Positions 8,102-17,209 of a DNA stretch of 64,000 nt are shown one piece after another. The notes beneath the pieces are model-generated. The model worked only from the letters and a program-made list of their open reading frames with translations. It did not search any database and was not told where the DNA came from. A program made the translations under genes and the position numbers. The stretch comes from Natrarchaeobaculum sulfurireducens (GTDB lineage: Archaea > Halobacteriota > Halobacteria > Halobacteriales > Natrialbaceae). Each line of letters starts with the position of its first letter. Position 1 is the stretch's first letter. Where the stretch lies: the NCBI RefSeq assembly GCF_003430825.1, contig NZ_CP024047.1:806001-870000 (forward strand). Direction: 5' to 3'.

Positions 8102-8896
8102 TCACTGATCGGACACTGTTGCATTTTCGGGAAGCCAGTCGGGGGCCGAACCCTCGGTATCGCGCTCGAGTTCGTACGTCATCGTCAGCGTCTCCCGTTC
8201 GTCGTGCTCAAGTAGGTACTCGAGGCGCGTCTCGGCGTCTATGGCCTCGAGTGAGACGTTCGCGTAGTAGAGTCGATCGGCCTCGCCCACGTGGAGTTCG
8301 CCGTCCGCGTGGCGTACGTACCGCAGCCTGGAGGGGCCGTCGGTCCATCCCTCGCGGGGTTCGTAGACGGTTGCCGACTCCGCCGTGTGGGTTCCGTTGG
8401 CCTCGATCGTTCCGACGTCGGCGTAGGCGATGTTGGCGAATATATCGGCGATCAGGGGGTCAGGATACCGCGATTCGATCGGTTCTCGGACGCCCGCTTC
8501 CTCGTCGAGCGCGACGACGGCCGTATGGTCAGCGGCGGATCGCTCGAGGACCGCTCCCGGCGTGTCCTCCAGGGAATCATCGAGTTCCCGTTCGGAGGCG
8601 GCTGAGAGCCTTGCGTACTGGTTGCCAGACGGGTCCCAGTAGTTGTCCGTCGAACCGTTTTCGAACGAGATCTGCTGTCGCTGCGTACCGGCGCGTTCGT
8701 CCACGACGGTTGTTCGCTCGACGAAACGGGTCCCGTCGACGGTGATCCGCTCGGAGACCGTGAACGAACCCTCGAGTTCGTCCGACGTTGCCGGCGATGA
8801 CGCGGTCTCGGCGGACGGCGTGACGAGTATCGCCGTTCCCACTCCGACGACGGCGAGTGCGACGACGGCTCCGACGATCGCGTACCGGCGTTTCAT
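8102..8896 (-). CDS. membrane-anchored exported protein, unknown function
   Basis: 264 residues. Residues 5-25 form one hydrophobic signal or anchor (AIVGAVVALAVVGVGTAILV) without a lipobox Cys, and the rest is acidic and beta-rich. The pattern is like the haloarchaeal DUF7537-type surface proteins that resemble lipoprotein-binding folds, but I do not recognise it with certainty. It probably sits outside the membrane. No operon partner is visible. Confidence 0.7.
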   Translation of the reverse strand: MKRRYAIVGAVVALAVVGVGTAILVTPSAETASSPATSDELEGSFTVSERITVDGTRFVERTTVVDERAGTQRQQISFENGSTDNYWDPSGNQYARLSAASERELDDSLEDTPGAVLERSAADHTAVVALDEEAGVREPIESRYPDPLIADIFANIAYADVGTIEANGTHTAESATVYEPREGWTDGPSRLRYVRHADGELHVGEADRLYYANVSLEAIDAETRLEYLLEHDERETLTMTYELERDTEGSAPDWLPENATVSDQ

Positions 8897-8962
8897 ATTC
8901 CCAATCCAAATGACAGCAACAAAAACACTCCGCTTTGCCGATCGAACGACGGCCGCGCTCGC

Positions 8963-9091
8963 TCACTCGAGCGCCGCCCGCAGGTCCGCTTCGATCCGCT
9001 CGTAGACGTCGTGGGCGGCCTCGAGCGACTCGTACAGGTCGAGAAAGCGCTGGACGTCGGGATGGGGCTCGTTGGCGCGTGTCGGCGTCAT
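8963..9091 (-). CDS. 42-residue acidic helical protein
   Basis: ATG at 9091, TGA at 8963. The product (starting [16 protein letters not shown]) is acidic and predicted helical, with [21 protein letters not shown]. Composition and codon use match genuine haloarchaeal genes. It is divergent from pyrE. I do not recognise the family; it could also be a remnant. Confidence 0.45.
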   Translation of the reverse strand: MTPTRANEPHPDVQRFLDLYESLEAAHDVYERIEADLRAALE

Positions 9092-9206
9092 CACTTGCAC
9101 AGTTGACAGCACCCCTCAAAAACGTCCGCGTCGCGGAATCCGCGGTCGCCCCGTCGACCGGCGACGTTCCACACCGCTTATTTCGTCGGGGCGCGCCCCT
9201 TCGAGC

Positions 9207-9740
9207 ATGCCAAATCAGGACCTCATCGACGCGCTTCGGGAGTCCGGGGCCGTCCAGTTCGGCGAGTTCGAACTCGCCCATGGTGGCACGAGTGAGTACT
9301 ACGTCGACAAGTATCTCTTCGAGACCGACCCCGACTGCCTCGAGGTCGTCGCCGACGCCTTCGCCGCTCGAGTCGACGAGGACGACAAACTCGCGGGCGT
9401 CGCCCTCGGTGCCGTCCCGCTCGCCGCCGCGACCAGCATCAGTGCCGGCGTTCCCTACGTGATCGCGCGCAAGCAGCGCAAGGAGTATGGCACCGGTAAC
9501 GTCGTCGAAGGGCGACTCGAGGAAGGCGAGGAAGTCGTCGTGCTCGAGGACATCGTCACGACGGGGACGAGTCTCGTCGACGCGATCGAAGCCCTGCGCG
9601 AGGCGGGCGCGACCGTCGAGCGCGCGCTGATCGTCGTCGACCGCGAGGAAGGCGGCCGCGAAAACGTCGAGGACGCTGGCGTCGAGATGGAAGCCCTCGT
9701 GACGGCGAGCGAGTTACTCGCGGATCGAGACGACGAGTAA
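9207..9740 (+). CDS. pyrE: orotate phosphoribosyltransferase
   Basis: 177 residues, type I PRTase fold. The PRPP-binding motif [14 protein letters not shown] is at about residues 110-123, and the N-terminal hood has the orotate-loop segment [12 protein letters not shown]. It converts orotate and PRPP to OMP in pyrimidine synthesis. The ATG at 9207 is chosen although the frame is open further upstream, because upstream residues are Arg-rich and unlike the family. Confidence 0.93.
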   Translation: MPNQDLIDALRESGAVQFGEFELAHGGTSEYYVDKYLFETDPDCLEVVADAFAARVDEDDKLAGVALGAVPLAAATSISAGVPYVIARKQRKEYGTGNVVEGRLEEGEEVVVLEDIVTTGTSLVDAIEALREAGATVERALIVVDREEGGRENVEDAGVEMEALVTASELLADRDDE

Positions 9741-9752
9741 CGGGCGAGCGAC

Positions 9753-10097
9753 TCACTGGGCGCGTCTGAATCGGCGGTACTGGACGATGGCACCGAAAAG
9801 CGCCAGGAATCCGCCGGCGGCGAGTCCACCACCGATGAGCCACTGCCCACGAAAGCCGACGAGCATCAGCCCGAGCGCGGCGGCGAACAGTCCGGCGTGG
9901 ACGAGTACGCCGACGACGATGAACGCGAGCAACGTCGCTCGCGGAATCTCGCCGAGGGTCTTCTCGATGTCATCGGCCCCGTCGCTCCCGGTATCGGTCC
10001 GACCGTCGGCGAACGGATCCTCGAGCGGGTCGTCCGCGAAGGGGTCCTCGAACGGATCGTCGGCGAACGGATCGTCGTCTGATGGATCGAAGACCAC
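9753..10097 (-). CDS. two-helix membrane protein with DPF repeats (DUF7322-like)
   Basis: 114 residues from a GTG start at 10097. The N-terminal third carries repeated DPFADDPFEDPF units, very acidic. Two transmembrane helices follow (LLAFIVVGVLVHAGLFAAALG and GGGLAAGGFLALFGAIV), then a basic C-terminus YRRFRRAQ. The arrangement resembles a haloarchaeal DUF7322 family (label from memory). The GTG start removes an implausible Arg-rich extension. Function unknown. It is convergent with pyrE. Confidence 0.65.
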   Translation of the reverse strand: MVFDPSDDDPFADDPFEDPFADDPLEDPFADGRTDTGSDGADDIEKTLGEIPRATLLAFIVVGVLVHAGLFAAALGLMLVGFRGQWLIGGGLAAGGFLALFGAIVQYRRFRRAQ

Positions 10098-10176
10098 GGC
10101 CGCACGTAGCCGACCCGGGACTAAAGCCGTTGGCCCAACGGCTGGCGACGCCGCTGTTTGTCGATCGGCGGGCAAC

Positions 10177-10665
10177 TCAGTGAAACCGGTCGTCCGCGCG
10201 CGTCGACCGAGCGTCCTCGGCGGCACCCTCGAGCCATCCCGCCGTCACGTCTTCGGGGACGTCGAAGTCGGGAACGAACGGCTTGAGATCGAGAAGCGGC
10301 GTCCCGTCGACCACGTCGACGCCGCCGACCGTGAGTTCGCCGTCGTCGACAGCCAGTATCTCGACGACCGAGAGCCCGATCGGGTTGGGTCGATTCGGGG
10401 CACGCGTCGCGAACAGTCCGCGCGCGTCGGCATCCAGAAACGGCTCGACGCGCATCGAGACGTCGTCGGCCGTCTCGTGGAAGTGATACAACAGCACGCA
10501 GTGAGAAAATCCCTCGAGATCAGCCACTCCGTCGGCGTAGCCGTCCTCGAGTTCGACGGTCCCCTCGGTCGTCGCGTCGCCAATCGGCTGGATCGGCATG
10601 TCCACCGGCGACTCGAATGGGGTGTGGATCACGCCGATCGGCTCGTACTCGTAACGCTCGCCCAT
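10177..10665 (-). CDS. trmO: tRNA (adenine(37)-N6)-methyltransferase TrmO
   Basis: 162 residues, TsaA/TrmO beta-barrel family. Motifs include IGVIHTPFESP at the N-terminus, FSHCVLLYHFH, and the SAM-binding ATRAPNRPNPIGLS at about residue 95. TrmO methylates N6-threonylcarbamoyladenosine at tRNA position 37. The ATG at 10665 is used; the longer frame upstream is Arg-rich and runs into the neighbouring gene. It is a single gene, followed by the DPF-repeat membrane protein. Confidence 0.9.
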   Translation of the reverse strand: MGERYEYEPIGVIHTPFESPVDMPIQPIGDATTEGTVELEDGYADGVADLEGFSHCVLLYHFHETADDVSMRVEPFLDADARGLFATRAPNRPNPIGLSVVEILAVDDGELTVGGVDVVDGTPLLDLKPFVPDFDVPEDVTAGWLEGAAEDARSTRADDRFH

Positions 10666-10738
10666 GAGTCGAGTCGGTCGTGACCGACCAAAACAATACC
10701 GAACGAATCGATCGGTTGGTTCTTTCGGACAGCCTCTG

Positions 10739-11260
10739 TTACGGACGCGGGTCGTCGAATGGGTCAACCGTTGCGTCGACGATCGCTTCGCTCTCCGTGT
10801 AGGCGTCGTCCATCGTCCGACGGACCACGCCACCGAAGACGGTGGCGACCAGTCCGGCGTTCATCCGCGAGATGTAGACCCTGCCGTCGCTCGTCTCGTA
10901 GACCGAAACCCGACAGGGCATCATCGATGAAACGACTCGCTCGTCGTCGCGCGTGAGGATGTTCGAGGCGTGCTCGCTCGAGCAAATCTCGTAGACGGTG
11001 GTGCGATCGGCCACGTAGCCGTGATTCTCCATCTTTCCCTGGAGGTCGTGGACGTGAAGTATCTTCCAGTCAGTCGACTCGACCGCGGACTCGAAGCGAT
11101 CGGTCGTCTCCGCGAAGCCATACGGACTCTCGTCTTCGACCATCAGTAGTCGCGGGCCGAGCGCGGCCATCGCGGCGACCGTTCCGACCGCTCCGGCGAC
11201 GAGCCCACCCAGCAGTGTGAGTCCGCGAGATGATCGTCGACCGTCGTTGTCTCTGTTCAT
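10739..11260 (-). CDS. membrane-anchored DUF302 protein
   Basis: 173 residues. A short basic N-terminus precedes one transmembrane helix (LTLLGGLVAGAVGTVAAMAAL). The DUF302 domain follows, with FAETTDRFESAVESTDWKIL, EICSSEHASNIL and MMPCRVSVYE. The Cys pair (CSS and PCR) is typical and may bind metal or haem. DUF302 proteins are linked to redox stress, but the function is open. The start at 11260 gives the cleanest TM and N-terminus. Confidence 0.8.
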   Translation of the reverse strand: MNRDNDGRRSSRGLTLLGGLVAGAVGTVAAMAALGPRLLMVEDESPYGFAETTDRFESAVESTDWKILHVHDLQGKMENHGYVADRTTVYEICSSEHASNILTRDDERVVSSMMPCRVSVYETSDGRVYISRMNAGLVATVFGGVVRRTMDDAYTESEAIVDATVDPFDDPRP

Positions 11261-11432
11261 AGTATAGTGACTTCTACACAAGAGCGATGTTTAAGCGTTC
11301 GTATCTCCGACCGTCGCTGCGTGCATACACAGTCGTCGACGACTCCACGTTGGGGGGTCGATCCTCCACGCTGCCGGTCGAACGGGGACGTCCGTCGTTG
11401 GGGCACCCGTCAGAACGGCGTCCATCACAACG

Positions 11433-11522
11433 TTTTTATCCCGCTCGAGACAACTCGCATCCACGATGGTAGGTGTCCGCTTTACAGGGCCGTTCGCCCG
11501 TTTTTAACCACTCACACCTACC
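11433..11522 (+). promoter_or_regulatory. thrS leader with TATA box and 9-bp stem
   Basis: TATA-like TTTTTATC (11433-11440) lies 26 bp before a short ATG frame (11466). GGTAGGTGT (11468-11476) and ACACCTACC (11514-11522) form a perfect 9-bp inverted repeat around a 37-nt loop. A second TATA-like run (TTTTTAACC, 11501-11509) lies about 110 bp ahead of thrS. The arrangement suggests an attenuation-type or dual-promoter leader. Confidence 0.4.
11466..11507 (+). CDS. 13-residue leader ORF ahead of thrS
   Basis: ATG to TAA encoding MVGVRFTGPFARF. It starts where a leaderless transcript from the TATA box at 11433-11440 would begin, and its 5' codons lie inside the left arm of the leader stem. It holds one Thr codon (ACA) only, so classic Thr-run attenuation is not evident. 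It may be chance. Confidence 0.25.
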   Translation: MVGVRFTGPFARF

Positions 11523-11618
11523 GCTCGCCGTGGTCCGATCGACGCACGGTCGAGCGGCAGACGCGGACACGCAACCGAACTTCTCACCGAAGTTCCATAC
11601 CCAGCAACAGCTACACCA

Positions 11619-13565
11619 ATGTCAGACTCAGATTCACAGGAACGGATCGCGGTAGTACTGCCAGACGGCTCCGAACTCGAGGTCGACGCCGACGCGACGG
11701 TCGAAGACTGCGCCTACGAGATCGGTCCCGGCCTCGGCCGGGATACGGTCGCCGGCAAACTCGACGGTGACCTCGTCGCCAAAGAGGAGCCGGTCTACGA
11801 CGGTGTCAAACTCGAGATCGTCACCGACGGGGGCGGCGAGGAATACCTGCGTGCGATGCGTCACTCGGCCTCACACTGTCTCGCCCAGGCCGTCTGCCGA
11901 CACTACGACGACGTCGAACTCGCGATCGGTCCACCGACGGACGAGGGCTTTTACTACGACTTCGACGACCTCGAGGTCGACGAGAGCGATCTCGCGACGC
12001 TCGAAGCCGAGATCGAGGAGATCATCGACGCCGACTACGAAATCGAACGCGAGGACCTTTCGATCGAGGAAGCCAAAGACCGCCTCGAAGGCCAACCGTA
12101 CAAACTCGAGTTGCTCGAGGAGTTAGCCGACGAGGAAGAGACCGTCTCGTTCTACAGACAGGGCGAGTGGGAGGACCTCTGTGCCGGCCCCCACGTCGAC
12201 TCGACGGGCGAGATCGGCGCCGTGAAACTGCTCGAGATCGCTGGCGCCTACTGGCGCGGCGACGAGGAGAACCCGATGCAGACCCGGATCTACGGGACGG
12301 CCTTCGAGGACGAAAGCGACCTCGAGCAGTTCCTAACGCGCCGCGAGGAGGCCAAAGAGCGCGATCACCGCAAGATCGGCCGGGAGATGGACCTGTTCTC
12401 GATCCAGGACGTCACCGGCCCCGGACTGCCGCTGTATCACCCGCCGGGGAAGACGATCCTGAACGAACTCGCGGACTTCGTCACCGACCTGAACGAGGAC
12501 ACGGGCTACGACTACGTCGAGACGCCCCACCTGTTCAAGACGGACCTCTGGCAGAAATCGGGCCACTACGAGAACTACGCCGACGACATGTTCGTCTTCG
12601 AGCTCGGCGACGACGAGTTCGGGCTGAAACCGATGAACTGCCCCGGCCACGCGACCATCTTCGACGACGGCTCCTGGAGCTATCGCGACCTCCCGGTTCG
12701 CTACGCCGAAGACGGCAAAGTGTATCGCAAAGAACAGCGCGGTGAGCTTTCGGGACTCTCGCGGGTCTGGGCGTTTACGATCGACGACGGCCACCTGTTC
12801 GTTCGCCCCGACCAGATCGAAGCGGAAGTCGAGGCGATCATGGACTCGATCGACGAGGTCTTACAGACGTTCGATCTCGAGTACGAAGTCGCGCTTGCGA
12901 CCCGCCCGGAGAAGTCCGTCGGCAGCGACGAGATCTGGGAGCGCGCCGAAGAACAGCTCGAGGCCGTTCTCGAGGACCGTGCGATGGAGTACGACCTCGA
13001 GGAGGGTGACGGCGCTTTCTACGGCCCGAAGATCGACTACGCCTTCGAGGACGCGATCGGACGCAAGTGGGACGGCCCAACCGTCCAGCTCGACTTCAAC
13101 ATGCCCGAGCGGTTCGACCTCACCTACGTCGGCGAGGACAACGAGGACCACCAGCCGGTCATGATCCACCGCGCGCTCTATGGCTCTTACGAGCGCTTTT
13201 TCATGATGCTCATCGAGCACTTCGAGGGCAACTTCCCGCTCTGGCTCGCCCCCGAACAACTGCGCGTCCTGCCGATCTCCGACAACAACCTCGAGTACGC
13301 CCGCGAGATCGCCGCTGAATTCGACGACTTCCGCGTCGAGGTCGACGACCGCGACTCGACGTTAGAGCGAAAGATCCGTGCGGCTCACGACGACCGGGTT
13401 CCCTACCAGATCATCGTTGGCGACAACGAGCAAGAAGCCGGAAACATCTCCGTGCGTGACCGATTCGAAGACCAGGAGTACGACGTCTCGATCGACGCGT
13501 TCAGGAGTCACCTCGAGGCCGAACGCGACGACAAACGAACCGAGCCGGACTTCCTGCAGGGATAG
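11619..13565 (+). CDS. thrS: threonyl-tRNA synthetase
   Basis: 648 residues, bacterial-type ThrRS architecture: TGS domain (1-70), editing/SAD domain with [13 protein letters not shown] (about 81-93), class-II catalytic core with CPGHATIF, motif 2 [18 protein letters not shown], and motif 3 near [12 protein letters not shown], then the C-terminal anticodon-binding domain. It charges tRNA-Thr with threonine in the cytoplasm. Many archaea carry a different archaeal-type editing domain; haloarchaea commonly have this bacterial-like form. The 5' leader holds a stem and mini-ORF described separately. Confidence 0.95.
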   Translation: MSDSDSQERIAVVLPDGSELEVDADATVEDCAYEIGPGLGRDTVAGKLDGDLVAKEEPVYDGVKLEIVTDGGGEEYLRAMRHSASHCLAQAVCRHYDDVELAIGPPTDEGFYYDFDDLEVDESDLATLEAEIEEIIDADYEIEREDLSIEEAKDRLEGQPYKLELLEELADEEETVSFYRQGEWEDLCAGPHVDSTGEIGAVKLLEIAGAYWRGDEENPMQTRIYGTAFEDESDLEQFLTRREEAKERDHRKIGREMDLFSIQDVTGPGLPLYHPPGKTILNELADFVTDLNEDTGYDYVETPHLFKTDLWQKSGHYENYADDMFVFELGDDEFGLKPMNCPGHATIFDDGSWSYRDLPVRYAEDGKVYRKEQRGELSGLSRVWAFTIDDGHLFVRPDQIEAEVEAIMDSIDEVLQTFDLEYEVALATRPEKSVGSDEIWERAEEQLEAVLEDRAMEYDLEEGDGAFYGPKIDYAFEDAIGRKWDGPTVQLDFNMPERFDLTYVGEDNEDHQPVMIHRALYGSYERFFMMLIEHFEGNFPLWLAPEQLRVLPISDNNLEYAREIAAEFDDFRVEVDDRDSTLERKIRAAHDDRVPYQIIVGDNEQEAGNISVRDRFEDQEYDVSIDAFRSHLEAERDDKRTEPDFLQG

Positions 13566-13643
13566 CCAGCGGACCGTTAGGCCGATCGCGGACGGCATCG
13601 GTCGCCCTAAACGTTTATTCACTGGTGGTGAGAACTGCGTAGC

Positions 13644-13823
13644 ATGGCCAGCTACGACAGTCTCGAGGTACCCCTCGATGTCGACTTCCAGAGCGGTACC
13701 CTCTTGCAACAGCTCCTTCGGGAGTACCCGAACGCGCCGATACACGCGTTCATCGCCCTCGTCTATCTGTTCGTATTTGGGTACTTCCTGTTCGTCGTTA
13801 CGGCCCTGTACGTCGGGATCTGA
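13644..13823 (+). CDS. 59-residue single-pass membrane protein
   Basis: ATG at 13644, TGA at 13821. Hydrophilic first 30 residues (MASYDSLEVPLDVDFQSG) with LLQQLLREYP, then one long hydrophobic segment (FIALVYLFVFGYFLFVVTALYV). It is read in the same direction as thrS, 78 bp downstream. It looks like a conserved haloarchaeal small membrane protein; function unknown. Confidence 0.6.
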   Translation: MASYDSLEVPLDVDFQSGTLLQQLLREYPNAPIHAFIALVYLFVFGYFLFVVTALYVGI

Positions 13824-13896
13824 CGGGGCCGGTCACGGAGAACAAGGCCCCTACCGGGTGCCAACTACGCCAGCGGTCGCTGTCGCTTTTCGCTCG

Positions 13897-14304
13897 TTAC
13901 TCGTCGTCGAACTCGAGCGCCACGGAGTTGATGCAGTACCGTTTTCCCGTCGGCTGTGGCCCGTCGTCGAAGACGTGGCCGAGGTGGCCACCGCAGTTCC
14001 CACAGCACACCTCGGTGCGGCGCATGCCGTGGCTGGTGTCGAGGTGCGTCTCGATCCGGTCGTCGTCGACGTCGTAGAAACTCGGCCACCCACAGCCCGA
14101 CTCGAACTTCGTGTCCGAGTCGAACAGGGTCGCCCCACAGCCGGCACAGCTGTAGCTGCCGTCGTCTTCGTGATCGACGTACTCGCCGCTGAACGGTGGT
14201 TCGGTTCCTGCTTCGCGGAGGACCCGATACGCTTCGTCCTCGAGTCGTTCTCGCCACTCGGCGTCAGTCTCGGGGAGGTCGTGGTCCTCGGAGTGCTGTG
14301 ACAT
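13897..14304 (-). CDS. msrB: peptide-methionine (R)-S-oxide reductase
   Basis: 135 residues. It has both zinc CxxC pairs (CAGC, CGNC), the conserved GCGWPSFY and GHVFDDGP motifs, and the catalytic Cys in [10 protein letters not shown] near the C-terminus. It reduces methionine-R-sulfoxide in proteins, usually with thioredoxin. The ATG at 14304 is preferred to one nine codons upstream because family similarity starts at the EWRERL segment shortly after it. Confidence 0.95.
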   Translation of the reverse strand: MSQHSEDHDLPETDAEWRERLEDEAYRVLREAGTEPPFSGEYVDHEDDGSYSCAGCGATLFDSDTKFESGCGWPSFYDVDDDRIETHLDTSHGMRRTEVCCGNCGGHLGHVFDDGPQPTGKRYCINSVALEFDDE

Positions 14305-14470
14305 GGTTCCATCTAGGAGCGTGAAGACCAAGAGTCTATCCAGGCGTGTACTCGAGACTGGATCGACCTCGAGGTGTTCGTTCGCTCGGCACGCTCGAGG
14401 CTGGAGTCGACCCGGACGTGTCTGTCCACCGGAACGAAGAACGTGGCAGGACTGTCGGTCACCGAGTCGT

Positions 14471-14632
14471 CTAACGGTGTGTCATGACGTCCGTACTCTC
14501 ACAGTTCGGACACTGGGTCATCCGACCCAGTTTCGGGACCTCGATCCTGATCCACTCGTCTCCGCCGCCGGGTGCTTCGAAGCCGCAGTTGCGACACCGT
14601 GACAGGTTGGCAGTGGCTGAGTCGCTGGCCAT
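14471..14632 (-). CDS. 53-residue zinc-finger protein
   Basis: Two CxxC knuckles (CRNC and CPNC) about 30 residues apart, with [20 protein letters not shown] between. This is the layout of small CPxCG-related zinc-finger proteins abundant in haloarchaea. The start at 14632 is chosen over 14671 because the upstream residues are atypical. Role unknown. Confidence 0.65.
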   Translation of the reverse strand: MASDSATANLSRCRNCGFEAPGGGDEWIRIEVPKLGRMTQCPNCESTDVMTHR

Positions 14633-14732
14633 ACGAATGCGTACGACGTCGTGTTGTATATAAGTTAACACGCCACGCTCGTCGAGGCTGTCGACCGAAA
14701 TGGGGAATACGCCGAGCGCGTGACTCGAGGAG

Positions 14733-15326
14733 TCAGTACGGCCCGGGCGAGTGTGGTTCTACGTGGGGGTCCGGTTCGGTCGGCCTCGACCGGACCCGCC
14801 TGGAGATCGAGTCGTCTCGGCGATCGTCGGGATCACCGTCGAACCGGACGAGCCGATCGCGGCGACTGTCCGCACGCAGCGTGTCGAACCGGTCGAAGAC
14901 GTCGATCGTGCGGTCATCGTCACGACAGGGGGCAACGTGGACGAGACCGCGTTCGTCGAACTCGGCGAGTGCGACCGTCGGTAGTCGGTAGACATCGTGG
15001 CGCTCTCCCGTGATCGTCGACTCGACCTGTCGCCGTCGGAAAAACGGCTCGAGGTCGCGATCGGTTCGGCCAGCCCACTCCTCGAACGCCGTGAGGCGGC
15101 GTTCGATCTTCCGGATCTGGGGAACGCGTTCTGACAGGGTTTCGAGTTCGATCTCCGCTCCCCAGCCGTCGACCGAGACGGACTCGACCGTGCCGGTCGC
15201 CTCGAGGCGTGCGACCTGCTCGAGTGCCCGCTCTCTTGTCGGGCCCGTCGCGGTCGGTGCGAACGACCGAACCCAGAGTTCGATCGTCCGCTGGGCTGTG
15301 TGGCTGTCCTGCACGGTGATCTCCAA
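14733..15326 (-). CDS. haloarchaeal conserved protein of unknown function (HTH-like)
   Basis: 197 residues. The N-terminal half (IELWVRSFAP, TRERALEQVARLEATGTVESVSV) resembles a group of haloarchaeal proteins annotated as HTH-domain proteins. A helical region with RKIERRLTAFEEW, a segment RLPTVALAEFDERGL and a low-complexity Arg/Asp-rich tail follow. No catalytic motif is visible. It lies divergent from the ornithine-cyclodeaminase-type gene. Confidence 0.6.
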   Translation of the reverse strand: MEITVQDSHTAQRTIELWVRSFAPTATGPTRERALEQVARLEATGTVESVSVDGWGAEIELETLSERVPQIRKIERRLTAFEEWAGRTDRDLEPFFRRRQVESTITGERHDVYRLPTVALAEFDERGLVHVAPCRDDDRTIDVFDRFDTLRADSRRDRLVRFDGDPDDRRDDSISRRVRSRPTEPDPHVEPHSPGPY

Positions 15327-15568
15327 GGAGAATATCCACGATGATGTACAAAAGTGTTGCCCGTCGAATCAGAATTCGTGAGCCAGGGGTTCGATCCGTC
15401 TGCTTGCTGTTTCGCACGAACTGCCCTGATGAACATCGAGCAACGAAACGGCCCCGAGTGAAGACACTCTCGTTGCTCGAAGGGAGGATGGCCGGACTCG
15501 TTGTTCGAGGGCGGGCCGATCGGCCGAAGACGCACACATTGACGATTCCCCGGCACAAAGAGCGTTCG

Positions 15569-16795
15569 ATGACAGTTTCGCGAACCGTCGAACTCGAGGG
15601 GCACATCATCGACTCAGGGATGATGGGCACCTGTTTCGGCCTCGTGATGGACATGGGCGGCGAGTTCGAAGTCGAGGAGTTCGAAGTCGGTCGCACCAAA
15701 CACGCCGAGACGTACTGTCGAATGCGGGTCACCGCCGACACCGAGGAGGACCTTCGGGCGATCCTCCACGAACTCAATCAACAGGGGGCGACCGTCACGG
15801 ACCCACGCGACGCGACGCTCGAGGCCGCACCGGAAGACGGCGTCGTCCCGGTTGACTTCTACTCGACGACGAACCATCCGACGGTCGTCCGCGTCGACGG
15901 CGAGTGGCTCCCGGTCGAGGACGTCGAGATGGACTGTGCGCTCGTCGTCGACCGCTCGGGCGAGACACCACGAGTCCACACCACAGTCCTCAACGCGATC
16001 GAAGCGGGTGACCTGGTCGTCACCGGCGACACCGGCATCCGGGTCGACCCGCCCGAGCGCCCGCGAAACGGCACCGGCTCGTTCGGCTTCATGCAAGGCG
16101 GCGTCTCGAGCGAGCGCCCGTCCGCGTCACTGATCGAAGAGATCGCCGACGAGATGCGTGCGGCCAACGAGGACGACGGGACCGTCCTCGCGGTCTGTGG
16201 GCCGGCGATCGTCCACTCCGGCGGTCGAAACGCCCTCGCAGACCTCGTTCGGACGGGCTACGTCGACGCACTCAGCGCGGGTAACGGCTTCGCCGTCCAC
16301 GACTTGGAGCGAGACCTCTACGGAACCTCACTCGGCGTCGACACCGAGTCACTCGAGCACCCACGGAAGGGCCACAAACACCACATCTACACGATCAGCG
16401 AGATCGTCCGTCTCGGCGGGATCGAGGCGGCCGTTTCCGAAGGCGTCGTTTCCGAGGGCGTCATGTTCGAGTGTGTCGAAAACGATGTCCCATACGTTCT
16501 CGCGGGCTCGATCCGCGACGACGGCCCGCTGCCGGATACGATCACCGACGCGATCGAGGCCCAGGACGCCATCCGCGAGCAAGCCCAGGATGCCGACCTC
16601 GTGCTCATGCTCTCGACGTTGCTTCACTCCGTCGCCGTCGGCAACTGCCTGCCCTCGACGACGAAAACCGTCTGCGTCGATATCAATCCCGCCACCGTCA
16701 CGCAGCTGCTCGATCGCGGCAGCGCCCAGGCCATCGGCCTCGTTACCGACATCGGCACGTTCCTGCCGATGCTCAGAGACGAACTGCTCGAGTAG
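15569..16795 (+). CDS. archaeal ornithine cyclodeaminase / LOR-SDH-related protein (TIGR00300 type)
   Basis: 408 residues. The N-terminal domain (VELEGHIIDSGMMG, FEVGRTKHAETYCRM) and the Rossmann-like C-terminal domain (VCGPAIVHSGG, SAGNGFAVHDLERDLYGTSLG, DINPATVTQLLDRG) match the archaeal TIGR00300 family. Members convert ornithine to proline and ammonia, and related cyanobacterial ArgZ enzymes act on arginine. The start at 15569 is the first ATG at which family similarity begins; the longer upstream frame is Arg-rich. It is a single gene with no arginine-pathway neighbours in the window, so physiology is inferred. Confidence 0.8.
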   Translation: MTVSRTVELEGHIIDSGMMGTCFGLVMDMGGEFEVEEFEVGRTKHAETYCRMRVTADTEEDLRAILHELNQQGATVTDPRDATLEAAPEDGVVPVDFYSTTNHPTVVRVDGEWLPVEDVEMDCALVVDRSGETPRVHTTVLNAIEAGDLVVTGDTGIRVDPPERPRNGTGSFGFMQGGVSSERPSASLIEEIADEMRAANEDDGTVLAVCGPAIVHSGGRNALADLVRTGYVDALSAGNGFAVHDLERDLYGTSLGVDTESLEHPRKGHKHHIYTISEIVRLGGIEAAVSEGVVSEGVMFECVENDVPYVLAGSIRDDGPLPDTITDAIEAQDAIREQAQDADLVLMLSTLLHSVAVGNCLPSTTKTVCVDINPATVTQLLDRGSAQAIGLVTDIGTFLPMLRDELLE

Positions 16796-16852
16796 TCCGG
16801 GCTACCGGATTTCCTCCTCGAGTAGTCCGCTCTGAAAAACCGATCGCGTCGC

Positions 16853-16996
16853 TTACTGGATCGAGTAGCTGCCGTCGACGTCGACGTCCGTGACGACGAC
16901 CTGTGCGCTTTCGCTTGCGAATCGCGTCGCTGTCGCTCGTCCGATACCCGAACCACCGCCGCTAACGATGGCTCTGCCATCTGCAATGCCGTTCAC
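16853..16996 (-). pseudogene. collapsed short-chain dehydrogenase (SDR) remnant
   Basis: A 47-codon frame from GTG (16996) to TAA (16853). It opens with an SDR dinucleotide motif, [20 protein letters not shown], then a beta-strand ending in TDVD, and jumps directly to DGSYSIQ, the typical last residues of SDR enzymes. About 200 residues, including the YxxxK active site, are absent. This is best read as an internal in-frame deletion. Confidence 0.6.
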
Positions 16997-17209
16997 GAGT
17001 GGTCACCTAACTCGAAAGACTCGTGCGAGCAAAATGCGTGTGGTCACAAGAATCACGGAAAACACTTTCACTGGGAGGTCGCCAGCGTGATGGTGGCGAC
17101 CGCGTCGAATCGGCCGTGTGAGGACTGGACATCCCCCCGAAACTGTCCGATCGTTTTACTCGGTCGGCGTCTCGCTCGTCCGGTTTCGTTATGTCGCTCA
17201 ATGACGTAG

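Noticed and set aside
11433-11618. T-box riboswitch upstream of thrS
   Set aside because: T-boxes are bacterial, no T-box sequence or specifier loop was seen, and the stem is simple.
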